Assembly (NCBI RefSeq): GCF_002157855.1
Contig: NZ_CP020880.1
Location: 1,426,001-1,490,000 of the forward strand
DNA length: 64,000 bases
Direction: 5' to 3'
Source: Sutcliffiella horikoshii
GTDB lineage: Bacteria > Bacillota > Bacilli > Bacillales > Bacillaceae_I
Each line of letters begins with the position of its first letter. Position 1 is the first letter of the stretch. Of the stretch, positions 42,899 through 50,706 are shown piece after piece. Position numbers and translations under genes: made by a program. Under the pieces are notes generated by a model. It was given only the letters and a program-made list of their open reading frames with translations. It was not told where the DNA came from and searched no databases.

Positions 42899-43174
42899 TT
42901 ATGAAATTGCATCCCGTTTATCAAGATAATCTGCGGTCTGTTCCATCAGTTTAGTTCTTAATGAAGCCAAGTAGAATGGAGAAAGCATGGATGTAATATC
43001 CTGCCAGGACTCAAGTGTTGGACGGAAAACAATCAGTTTAGAAACATGCAATGTTTGTTTGCCTAAAAACAATCGGTATCTGCGGCTGTCTTCAGGTTCG
43101 GTTTCATCTAGAAACTCAATAATGATGCTGTCTTCTAATTCAATGATGGGATGGACAACGGCAAAGGCTTGCAC
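42899..43174 (-). CDS. small hypothetical protein
   Basis: 91 residues from a GTG at 43174, spaced correctly from AAGGTGATT; the GTG at 43183 lies inside that site. Beta-strand rich: HPIIELEDSIIIEFLDETEP, RYRLFLGKQTLHVSKLIVFR, then a helix FYLASLRTKLMEQTADYLDK. No membrane segment, no recognised motif. Downstream of ligD on the same strand and convergent with the YeiH gene. Confidence 0.6.
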   Translation of the reverse strand: MQAFAVVHPIIELEDSIIIEFLDETEPEDSRRYRLFLGKQTLHVSKLIVFRPTLESWQDITSMLSPFYLASLRTKLMEQTADYLDKRDAIS

Positions 43175-43247
43175 GACAATCACCTTTTCCTTTTTTAGTG
43201 TCCATCCTTGCCATTATTTCCTGCTGTTATACATCTTGTTTACTTTG

Positions 43248-45098
43248 TCAGTGTTCATGAGCTTTGTGCAACCCTTTTAAAGAAGAGAGCACGTTTTCAA
43301 ATGGTTGGGTTGTTTTACTTGTTGTGTATTCAGAAAAAGGATCACCAAGCCTTTTTAACCTCTCCTGTACAGAGAAAAGTGTAAATTCTTCTGGCCATAA
43401 ATCTTCTTTCACTTCCTTCCAAAATAAAGGTGTGGCGACTGTTGGCACATCATTTCCTCTTAATGAATAAGGAGCGATAATTGTTTTGCCTTCGGCGTGC
43501 TGCACATAATCCACATACACTCTATTTCCTCTATGTTTTTTTAAACGTTCCACTGTAAAGAGAGCAGGTTCTTTTGAAACTAAATAATGCGCAATGAACC
43601 CAGTGAACTCCCTTGTTTCTCGATAGGTGAATTGTCCTTCCGGTAGGGGGATATACACTTGAAGCCCTTTTCTTCCCGACGTTTTAATAAAAGAGTGAAG
43701 GCCAAGCTGATCAAAAATTTCCTTCATCATCAATGCACCTGTTATAGCGATGGAAAAGTGCTCTTTTGATGGAGGGTCCAGATCAAAGACAATTTCACTT
43801 GGGTCAGTTGAATAAATAGTTTGAAAAGGTATATGAAATTCTAATGCAAGCTGATTACCGAGCCAAATTAAGGTTTCCATATTGTTGCATAAAATAGAGT
43901 TAATATCTTGATCAACATGTTTCTCCACAAAGGAAGGGGCATAATCAGGACAATTCTTCTGATAAAAACTTTCTCCAGCCATACCATGGGGAAAACGAAT
44001 GACGGTGATGGCTCGGTCTTTTAAAAACGGAAGCATGTAAGGAGAGCAATGAGACAGAAAATCGATAAAAGCCTGTTTTGTCACCAATGGTTCTTCCCAA
44101 AGCGGTTTGTCTGGGTTGGTGATGGCAACAGAAGCAGGGAGAGGTGGCTTTGTTAAGTTCCGCGCGGTACACTCTTTTACATCTATATCAAAGCGGAATC
44201 GCTTAAACTCAGGATGTCTAAGCTGACTCTGATATACTTCAAGATAAAATATCTCTACGCAGATCCCTGGGTTTACAAAAACAAATTTTTCGTCCTCATT
44301 GTCACTGTTTTGCTTGATGACTGCAATCAATGCAGCTCTCTCTTCAGATGTAAGACCATGTGAAAATAGTCCAATGTCCACCACTGATTCCCCTTTGAAT
44401 ACACCAATATGGAAATAACCATTATCCTTTTGGTAAGCAGTGATGAAACATGTTACCGTTTTATAGTTTTTTACTTTAATCCAGTCTGTTGAGCGCTTGC
44501 CTTTGCTATATGTACTTTTGATCTTTTTAGCAATTAACCCTTCGCCATTTTGCAGTTTGATTTGTTTCCATAGTTCATCAGAGTCGGTGGAAAAAGGAAC
44601 ATACTGAAGTCTTGAACTGCTTTTTTCAACAGGAGAAAGTGGTAAACCAATATGTTCAAAAAGCTGTAAGAGTCTCTTTTTTCGATCGGAAAATTTTGCT
44701 GATATTAATGCTTCTCCTCTTACTTCCAGCAAATCAAAGGCTAAAAGTGTAGCAGGGTGCTCTTTAGAAAGCGCGTTGATTTTTTCCTTCGTTTTCGTTC
44801 TTCCCCGTTTTTGTATTAATTGAAAATTTCCTTTTAGCGGGGAAGATAAAACAACAAGTTCACAGTCTAATGTTATCGGAAGCATTTGTTTCCAAGCATC
44901 GTTAAGGGTTAATTCACTTAAGAAACGGACAGTTTCAGGGAATGTGGAGGAAAGTTCCGTTCCGCCTCTGCTTTGGAGAGTAATGTGGTTGATGTCCAAG
45001 GATGCAATGCATCGAAATCCATCATATTTGACTTCATATACCCAATCATTCCCCTGCGGTGGATTTCGGTGGAGGGTGGGAAGCATCGGTTTAATCAT
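43248..45098 (-). CDS. ligD: ATP-dependent DNA ligase D (ligase-polymerase), NHEJ
   Basis: 616 residues with Bacillus-type order: ligase domain first (1-310), polymerase/primase domain second (330-610). The adenylated lysine is in DWVYEVKYDGFRCIA near residue 24; the ligase nucleotide-binding motifs TLDCELVVL, LIAKKIKSTYSKG follow. The polymerase domain has FPHGMAGESFYQKNCP and the metal-binding EIVFDLDPPSKEHF. No phosphoesterase domain, as in Bacillus subtilis YkoU. With Ku it repairs double-strand breaks by end joining, notably in germinating spores. 64 bp after ku on the same strand; ATG at 45098. Confidence 0.95.
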   Translation of the reverse strand: MIKPMLPTLHRNPPQGNDWVYEVKYDGFRCIASLDINHITLQSRGGTELSSTFPETVRFLSELTLNDAWKQMLPITLDCELVVLSSPLKGNFQLIQKRGRTKTKEKINALSKEHPATLLAFDLLEVRGEALISAKFSDRKKRLLQLFEHIGLPLSPVEKSSSRLQYVPFSTDSDELWKQIKLQNGEGLIAKKIKSTYSKGKRSTDWIKVKNYKTVTCFITAYQKDNGYFHIGVFKGESVVDIGLFSHGLTSEERAALIAVIKQNSDNEDEKFVFVNPGICVEIFYLEVYQSQLRHPEFKRFRFDIDVKECTARNLTKPPLPASVAITNPDKPLWEEPLVTKQAFIDFLSHCSPYMLPFLKDRAITVIRFPHGMAGESFYQKNCPDYAPSFVEKHVDQDINSILCNNMETLIWLGNQLALEFHIPFQTIYSTDPSEIVFDLDPPSKEHFSIAITGALMMKEIFDQLGLHSFIKTSGRKGLQVYIPLPEGQFTYRETREFTGFIAHYLVSKEPALFTVERLKKHRGNRVYVDYVQHAEGKTIIAPYSLRGNDVPTVATPLFWKEVKEDLWPEEFTLFSVQERLKRLGDPFSEYTTSKTTQPFENVLSSLKGLHKAHEH

Positions 45099-45162
45099 CC
45101 ATATTAACTCCTTTCCTAATAAGTCTTAGTCAAGTCTTAGTCAAAAGAAAACATCTAACCAA

Positions 45163-46053
45163 TCAGCTAGATGCTTTCTTTTTTCTTGTTGTCCGCTTTT
45201 TTGGCTTGGTACTGGATGTATTCTTTTCAGTAGCGTCTGCCTTTGTCTCTGTATTTTTCTTAACGGTTTTCCCACCCTGATCTTTTGTTCGCTCAATACT
45301 TGCTTGTAATGCGCTCATTAAATCCACAACATTCGATTTATCTGAATCAGTTGGAGTGGTGGTTCCTTCCTCTTTATTAATTTTTTCTTGGACCAGTCTT
45401 AGAACGGCTTCCCTGTAATCATCATGGTATTTTTCAGGATCAAATTCTGTAGTCAATTGATCAATTAAGGTAATGGCTGTATCCAGCTCTTTTTTATCCA
45501 CTTTTTTTCTTTCTGGTACGCTTGGTACATCGCCAACATTCCGGACTTCGTCGGGATAATGCACCGTTTCCATCACAAGGCAATCCTTATAAACACGGAC
45601 GATGGCAAGTTGCTGTTTGGAACGAATTGTGATTTCAGCCACACCGATCTTTTTGGAATCCTCTAATGCCTCGCGTAACAAAGAATAGGCCTTACTCCCA
45701 TTCTCCCCAGGTCCTAAAAAGTAGGAGCGGTTAAAGTAGATGGGGTCGATATCTTCGAGCTTTACAAAATCAATGATTTTTACACTTTTGTCTTCATGTT
45801 CTTCTTTCAACTGTTTCAGTTCTTCATCAGATAAAATGACATATTTACCTTTCACATACTCATAGCCTTTTACTAAGTCTTCTTGTTCCACTTCTTTTTC
45901 ACAGTTTGGACAGACTTTCTCGTATTTAATGGGGCTGTGGCATTCCTTATGCAATGTTCTTAGCTTAATGTCTTTGTCTTCTGTTGCAGAATACATTTTT
46001 ATCGGGATATTGACCAACCCGAAGCTGATGGAACCTTTCCACATTGTGTGCAT
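45163..46053 (-). CDS. ku: Ku homodimer protein, NHEJ
   Basis: 296 residues. Ku core opens MHTMWKGSISFGLVNIPIKM and includes KECHSPIKYEKVCPNCEKEV with Cys that may bind zinc, YVILSDEELKQLKEE, LGPGENGSKAYSLLREAL and LAIVRVYKDCLVMETVHYPD. The C-terminus (about 250-296) is a long Lys/Thr-rich tail, as in many bacterial Ku proteins, that can bind DNA. It caps broken DNA ends and recruits LigD, encoded next. In Bacillus subtilis ku-ligD is sigma-G-dependent; a clear promoter is not visible here. Confidence 0.96.
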   Translation of the reverse strand: MHTMWKGSISFGLVNIPIKMYSATEDKDIKLRTLHKECHSPIKYEKVCPNCEKEVEQEDLVKGYEYVKGKYVILSDEELKQLKEEHEDKSVKIIDFVKLEDIDPIYFNRSYFLGPGENGSKAYSLLREALEDSKKIGVAEITIRSKQQLAIVRVYKDCLVMETVHYPDEVRNVGDVPSVPERKKVDKKELDTAITLIDQLTTEFDPEKYHDDYREAVLRLVQEKINKEEGTTTPTDSDKSNVVDLMSALQASIERTKDQGGKTVKKNTETKADATEKNTSSTKPKKRTTRKKKASS

Positions 46054-46169
46054 GCTATATCACCTAAGTTATCTTAATATTTTGACAAAAGCACTTTTCA
46101 GGTGCTCAGATGTAGTTTATCCTTATTGTAAAGGATAAGTATGATAAATATTGGAAGGGGTGTTTAACT

Positions 46170-47255
46170 ATGAATGGATATTTCTTTACTGGATTTCCAG
46201 GGTTCATTTGCCAAGAGCTTGTGCGTGAATTGTTGTTAACAAAAAACGTAAAAAATGTATTTTTATTAGTACTTCCAACTCAAAAAAGTGTTTCCGCGCC
46301 CATCATCCAAACTTATCAACAACAATTCCCACAAACATCGTTTCATCTTATTGAAGGGGATATCACTCAACCCAATTTAAACATGAGTAGGGAAGACCAA
46401 GAGCGTGTAGAAAAAGAAACGAACTATGTCTATCATCTTGCAGCGATTTATGATTTAGCAGTAAAAAAGGAAATTGCCTATCAAGTAAATGTCAACGGAA
46501 CAAAGCAAGTGGTGGAGTGGTTAAAGATGCTGCCGAATCTCAAGCGGTTTATCTATTTCAGTACCGCGTATGTGGCTGGAAAGAGGGAAGGAAAGCTACT
46601 GGAAACGGAATTGATACATGAGGCTTCCTTTAAAAATCATTATGAGGAAACTAAATATTTGGCGGAAATAATAGTGGATAAGGAAAAAGAACTTTTACCA
46701 ATCACCATTATTCGTCCTGGAATTGTAAAGGGTCATAGTCAAACAGGGGAAACAACCAAATTTGATGGTCCTTATCTAATGTTGAACTTTCTCCATTCTC
46801 TTCGTTTTTTGCCACTAATCCCACATTTGGGTAAAGGTGAAGCAGAATTTAATGTTGTTCCGATCGATTATATTGTAAAAAGCACATGCTATCTGACCCA
46901 TTCAGATCGAGCGCTAGGAAAGACACTGCACTTAACCAACCCTGAGCCTATTAAGGTAAGGGAAGCATATACAGTTCTAATGGAAAAGTTCCTTAAAAAG
47001 GCACCAACTGGATCTATTCCTCTTTCATTGGCAAAAACATTTCTTCGTGTACCAACAGCTAGAAAGTGGCTGAAAGTAGAGCGTGAGGCATTGGATTATT
47101 TCACATGGAAAGGCAGTTTTGATTGCAGTGAAGCAAGAAGAATCCTTGATGACGCGGATATAAACTGCCCCTCATTTCATACAACAGCCGATATGATGGT
47201 AAAGTACTATAACGATCATAAATACGATCAGATGAAGCACATCCATATATCGTAA
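46170..47255 (+). CDS. NAD(P)-dependent extended SDR, fatty-acyl-CoA-reductase-like
   Basis: 361 residues. N-terminal Rossmann fold starting YFFTGFPGFICQELVRELLL (residues 3-22; the TGxxGx motif) and ITQPNLN..., with YVYHLAAIYDLAVKKEIAYQ, RFIYFSTAYVAGK and the catalytic YEETKYLAEIIVDKEKE (Y-x3-K near 165). The C-terminal part includes a substrate loop HIS-like PHLGKGEAEFNVVPIDY. It belongs to the male-sterility/NAD_binding_4 type, e.g. reductases or epimerases of lipids. ATG at 46170 after GGAAGGGGTG. Substrate unknown. Confidence 0.83.
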   Translation: MNGYFFTGFPGFICQELVRELLLTKNVKNVFLLVLPTQKSVSAPIIQTYQQQFPQTSFHLIEGDITQPNLNMSREDQERVEKETNYVYHLAAIYDLAVKKEIAYQVNVNGTKQVVEWLKMLPNLKRFIYFSTAYVAGKREGKLLETELIHEASFKNHYEETKYLAEIIVDKEKELLPITIIRPGIVKGHSQTGETTKFDGPYLMLNFLHSLRFLPLIPHLGKGEAEFNVVPIDYIVKSTCYLTHSDRALGKTLHLTNPEPIKVREAYTVLMEKFLKKAPTGSIPLSLAKTFLRVPTARKWLKVEREALDYFTWKGSFDCSEARRILDDADINCPSFHTTADMMVKYYNDHKYDQMKHIHIS

Positions 47256-47287
47256 ACCACCGTAATTGAAAGAGAGTATAAAATGCA

Positions 47288-47412
47288 GTTGATTTCCGTT
47301 CCAGGCGCTTTGCTTGCCTGCGGGCGGTCCGTGAGCCTCCTCACAACGCTACAGGGGTCTCGCCTGTCCCTTCCACCCGCGGGCGTCTGCGCGCCTTCCA
47401 CTCCAATCAACA
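47288..47412 (+). repeat. dispersed palindromic repeat, subfamily B, copy 2
   Basis: 125 bp, forward. Ends GTTGATTTCCGTTCCAGGCGC and GCGCCTTCCACTCCAATCAAC pair with two symmetric TCC/TCC internal loops. Nearly identical to 25358-25480. Confidence 0.88.
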
Positions 47413-47571
47413 AGGTGGCTTCATTCACAGAGGATTTATAAAAAAGGGATCTAACCGAGTTAACTGAGTAAGTATTAACGTATCTTCTACCTAACTTCCA
47501 GCTGTGGATTGGAGCAAAAGGCGGAGACTCCAGCGGGGGAGTAACGGTAGCTTGAGACCCCGCAGGCTTGC

Positions 47572-47792
47572 GTGGCCACTGAAAAACCTAGTAACCAATC
47601 TTTTGAATAATTTATAGCTGTTGATTGGAGCAATAGGCGAAGACTCCTACGGGGGAGTAGCGACAATGTTGAGACCCCGCAGGGCGTAGCCTGAGGAGGC
47701 TCAAGGTCGCCCCGTGGAAAGCGAAGCCGTTTGCGGAAATTAACAGCGGTGTCTTAAAATAATCTAACATCAAAGACTTTTTCAGTGGCCAA
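47572..47792. mobile_element. 221-bp MITE-like insertion
   Basis: The 14-bp perfect inverted ends are TGGCCACTGAAAAA (47573-47586) and TTTTTCAGTGGCCA (47778-47791). The flanking 8-bp direct repeats AGGCTTGC (47564-47571, 47793-47800) look like a target duplication. There is no coding capacity. The interior holds an entire subfamily-A repeat (47617-47747). The transposase that moved it is not in this window. Confidence 0.82.
47617..47747 (-). repeat. dispersed palindromic repeat, subfamily A, copy inside the MITE
   Basis: 131 bp, reverse orientation. GCGAC (47660-47664) pairs with GTCGC (47706-47710), TTGAG (47669) with CTCAA (47700) and CAGG (47680) with CCTG (47690), giving a coherent inner hairpin. 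Confidence 0.9.
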
Positions 47793-47875
47793 AGGCTTGC
47801 CGAGGATGCTCAAGCACCGTCCCGCGGAAAGCGAAGCCATTTGCGGAAAGGAACAGCGACGTTTAACCAAATTCA

Positions 47876-47910
47876 AAAAGGACCAAGCGGTTTTGCCTGG
47901 TTCTTTTTAT
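47876..47910. terminator. hairpin with T run
   Basis: AAAAAGGACCA-AGC pairs with GC-CTGGTTCTTTTT. No gene directly feeds it except the region of repeats, so it may end run-through from the SDR gene. Confidence 0.55.
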
Positions 47911-48343
47911 ATGTAATCATACCGAAACGAAAGAACTAATCGAGAATAAATTGTAGGTATTTCGAAGTATTCTAAAATTATTTTTTGTCTCTCCCCCGAA
48001 AAGATTGAAACATTCACGTAACATTTAAGTGACTAGTCGATGATTATTGGCCAAGGCAATAAAGGAGGATATGAAATAAAGCTATAAAAACGACAAAATA
48101 GCCATTTAACACAGCTTTTTTTTGAAAGAAAAAACCTCTGAATTTTCGAGCAATGGAATAATGTTACTTATATTAACTTATTATTACAATCAGAACAGTC
48201 TTAACAGGTTTTTACATTGACATTTTATAGATAAAAGTACACCTTTATATATAGACAGGTGACTTTTTCTATAGATGAAAAAGCCTCCTTCTTAATACAT
48301 GCTTATGAACTCATTTATTTATATAATTTGATAAAAGATAAGC
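47911..48343. other. AT-rich non-coding stretch before sigI
   Basis: About 430 bp without a plausible gene. It contains TTGACA at about 48216 and AT-rich runs (CACCTTTATATATAG), but I cannot assign a -10 at normal spacing. A CTCTCCCCCGAA run near 47990 has CCCCC and CGAA adjacent, not spaced like a sigma-I promoter. The control region of sigI is presumably here; I see no firm element. Confidence 0.4.
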
Positions 48344-48353
48344 AGGAGGAGAG

Positions 48354-49136
48354 GTGAAGCCGGTGCTGAGCCTACTTTTTAAATTTGGCAAACGACGCAC
48401 AAAGACTCTTGAAGATGAAGTGCTGGAAATCCAAGCTGGCAATATTCAACTACAAAACAATCTGATTAATAAATATAAACCTTTTATCGCGAAAGCAGTG
48501 TCATCCGTGTGTAAAAGGTATATAAGTGAAACGGATGACGAATTCAGTATCGGGTTGATTGCCTTTAATGAAGCGATAGAAAAATATTCCAAAGACAAAG
48601 GCAGCTCCTTGATTTCCTTTGCAGACCTAATTATTAAGCGCAGGGTTATTGACTATATAAGAAAAGAGAGCAAAAACTCTACAGTTACGATGTCTGAACA
48701 AGAAGTGGACCAAGACGATTATGCTTCTAACAAAATAGAAGCAACATTATCTGTGGAAGAATTCAATAAACAGATCGATCAAGAGCACCGAAGAGAAGAG
48801 ATCAAGTACTATCAAACGGTATTAAATGAGTTTGGCCTTAGCTTTGCAGATCTTTTGGAATGCTCACCTAAGCATTCGGATGCAAGACAGAACGCTATAG
48901 AGGTTGCACATACTCTCGTACAAAACCAAGACCTGAAGAGACATCTCTTTGAAAAGAAAATGCTGCCAATGAAGCAGTTAGAAGGCTTGGTGGAAGTGAG
49001 TAGAAAAACAATAGAACGCAACCGGAAATACATTATTGCCGTTTCCATTATATTATCGGGGGATTATATATATTTGAAAGATTATTTAAAAGGGGCGATT
49101 ACGAGTGAAAAAAGGGATTGTGCTCGAAGTTCATGA
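48354..49136 (+). CDS. sigI: RNA polymerase sigma factor SigI
   Basis: 260 residues. VLSLLFKFGKRRTKTLEDEV opens like Bacillus SigI; the sigma-2 region is LINKYKPFIAKAVSSVCKRY then DEFSIGLIAFNEAIEKYSKD (residues 40-85), and the C-terminal DNA-binding region is KMLPMKQLEGLVEVSRKTIE near 205-225. SigI factors respond to heat or cell-wall conditions. The GTG at 48354 gives the usual N-terminus; the GTG at 48363 is an alternative with better spacing from AGGAGGAG. The 3' end overlaps rsgI by 32 bp. Confidence 0.9.
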   Translation: MKPVLSLLFKFGKRRTKTLEDEVLEIQAGNIQLQNNLINKYKPFIAKAVSSVCKRYISETDDEFSIGLIAFNEAIEKYSKDKGSSLISFADLIIKRRVIDYIRKESKNSTVTMSEQEVDQDDYASNKIEATLSVEEFNKQIDQEHRREEIKYYQTVLNEFGLSFADLLECSPKHSDARQNAIEVAHTLVQNQDLKRHLFEKKMLPMKQLEGLVEVSRKTIERNRKYIIAVSIILSGDYIYLKDYLKGAITSEKRDCARSS

Positions 49137-50280
49137 TGAACATGTCACCATTCTGACCCCTGAGGGTGAGTTTTTGAAATCGAGAAAACAAAAGGGGCAA
49201 GTAGCTTTAGGGGAGGAAATCGTTTTTTTTCCTTTGCATAGGGCAGAGACCGCAAAAAAAGGGAAATGGGCTTCGGCTTTTCGCGGAAAGTGGGCCATAA
49301 TCAGTGTAATGACTGCAATAATTTTGGCTTTGACTCTGTATCCTAGATATTCAAGTAACCAAGTGTATGCGTACGTCTCCGTTGACGTTAATCCAAGTAT
49401 TGAACTGGGCATAAACAAAGATATGAAGGTTATCTCCTTGGATGCTTACAATAAAGAAGGCGAGGATATCCTCAAGCAATTAAAAAATTGGGAGAATGAG
49501 GATATCACAAGCGTGTCGTCCAAAATATTTGATATTTTCCGTCAAAAGGGGTTTCTTAACGAAAACAGTGAAGTGCTGATAGCTTCGGTATTAGCTAACG
49601 AAACAAATTCTGGATGGAAAACGTTGATGCAGAATAAAATTACAACCATCTCAGAAAAAGTCCAACAGGATAAGGTCAGTATCACCACATTGGAAACAAC
49701 CATTGAAGAGCGTTCGGATGCTTTAAAAGAAGGAATTTCCCCTGGGAAATACATTCAGAAAGAACAAGAAACGGAATTGGTTGAAAGTGAAGATACCTCC
49801 AAGTCAGAACCGGCACCCACTATGCCTTTGAACCAAAAACCACTTGAAATAAAGCACACCAATGCAAAAGAAGAGAAAAGTGGTCCGCCAAGCTTTGTAG
49901 AAATAAAGAAGAGCGAGAAAGAAGCTGAAAAAAATGAGCGTAAGGATTGGCAGGAACAGCAAAAAATAGATAAAAAAGAACGCCAAGAGCATTGGAAGCC
50001 AGAAAAGAAAGAATGGAAAAAAGAGAGAGAAGAAAAGCGGGAAGATAAGAAACAGCAAAAAGAAGAAAATCGGAAAGATAAGAAACAGCAAAGAGAAGAA
50101 AACCGGGCGGATTGGAAACAAGACAACAGGGGAAACAAGGGGAAAAACAACGGATATAATAAAGCTGACAATGAAAAGAAGGGACCTCCTTCTCATGCCA
50201 AACCAAAAGGTAAACATGATCACCATGATTCTACAAAAGGGAAAAATAATCATGATGATAAAAAAGGGAACAACAGATAA
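49105..50280 (+). CDS. rsgI: anti-sigma factor RsgI
   Basis: 391 residues. The N-terminal anti-sigma domain (1-50: MKKGIVLEVHDEHVTILTPE) is followed by one membrane helix (IISVMTAIILALTLYPRY near 68-86) and the conserved extracytoplasmic part YAYVSVDVNPSIELGINKDM. From about 230 to the end it is extremely rich in Lys, Glu, Gln, Asn and His (KKEWKKEREEKREDKKQQKE type). In other Firmicutes the RsgI ectodomain senses wall or polysaccharide; here the tail has no recognised binding domain. GTG start, 32-bp overlap with sigI, so coupled. Confidence 0.88.
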   Translation: MKKGIVLEVHDEHVTILTPEGEFLKSRKQKGQVALGEEIVFFPLHRAETAKKGKWASAFRGKWAIISVMTAIILALTLYPRYSSNQVYAYVSVDVNPSIELGINKDMKVISLDAYNKEGEDILKQLKNWENEDITSVSSKIFDIFRQKGFLNENSEVLIASVLANETNSGWKTLMQNKITTISEKVQQDKVSITTLETTIEERSDALKEGISPGKYIQKEQETELVESEDTSKSEPAPTMPLNQKPLEIKHTNAKEEKSGPPSFVEIKKSEKEAEKNERKDWQEQQKIDKKERQEHWKPEKKEWKKEREEKREDKKQQKEENRKDKKQQREENRADWKQDNRGNKGKNNGYNKADNEKKGPPSHAKPKGKHDHHDSTKGKNNHDDKKGNNR

Positions 50281-50323
50281 CTTTTATTGCCATAAATAAC
50301 ATACATCTAGATCCTACATAAGA

Positions 50324-50352
50324 GGAACCCAGAGTATCTTACTCTGGGTTCT
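50324..50352. terminator. terminator of the SASP gene
   Basis: GAACCCAGAGTA pairs with TACTCTGGGTTC around TCT; it lies 17 bp after the SASP stop on the minus strand and after rsgI on the plus strand. Confidence 0.82.
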
Positions 50353-50368
50353 ATCCATTCCTATTAAA

Positions 50369-50557
50369 TTATTTACCATTCATCTGAGATTGTGCTTGTG
50401 CTACTAGGCGTTTAGTGATTTCTCCACCAACAGAACCATTGGAGCGTGCAGCAGTGTCAGAACCAAGGGACACACCAAATTCTTGTGCAATTTCGTATTT
50501 GATTTGGTCAAGAGCCTGCTCAATTCCAGGTACGAGTAATTTATTGCTACGTGCCAT
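50369..50557 (-). CDS. alpha/beta-type small acid-soluble spore protein
   Basis: 62 residues. Classic SASP sequence: [20 protein letters not shown] with the germination-protease site [10 protein letters not shown], then [20 protein letters not shown]. SASPs coat forespore DNA, give it A-form-like structure and protect it from UV and other damage; GPR degrades them on germination. ATG at 50557 follows AAGGAGTG. A sigma-G-like promoter lies 50 bp upstream. Position next to sigI/ktrD matches sspD of Bacillus subtilis. Confidence 0.95.
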   Translation of the reverse strand: MARSNKLLVPGIEQALDQIKYEIAQEFGVSLGSDTAARSNGSVGGEITKRLVAQAQSQMNGK

Positions 50558-50606
50558 TCTTATCACTCCTTTTTGTGTTCAGCCTTCTAATTGAAAGCTG
50601 TAAAGT

Positions 50607-50635
50607 TAGTATGAGATATTCTTTCTAATCAATAC
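50607..50635 (-). promoter_or_regulatory. sigma-G-like promoter of the SASP gene
   Basis: On the minus strand the -10 CATACTA (50613-50607) matches sigma-G consensus fully. GTATT (50635-50631), 17 bp upstream, is a partial match to the -35. Fits a forespore-specific SASP gene. Confidence 0.65.
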
Positions 50636-50706
50636 TGGTAAGTCTTAGACAAATACTGTAATATAAGTGATATTCCTTTGAAAAGTGAAAGAGTGAAAGG
50701 GCAATT

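Larger units (their letters stand above)
47501..47856 (-). repeat. subfamily A copy interrupted by a MITE-like element
   Basis: Left half 47501-47571 and right half 47801-47856 together give a 127-bp A element in reverse orientation. Its inner stem is ACGGT/ACCGT. It is split at AGGCTTGC, which is duplicated on both sides of the insert. Confidence 0.85.

Noticed and set aside
47985-48010. Sigma-I promoter for sigI
   Set aside because: CCCCC and CGAA motifs are present but adjacent, not at promoter spacing.
49755-50253. Hydrophobic antisense open frames opposite the rsgI tail
   Set aside because: They mirror Lys/Glu-rich codons (giving Phe/Leu) and have no start signals; rsgI is the real gene.
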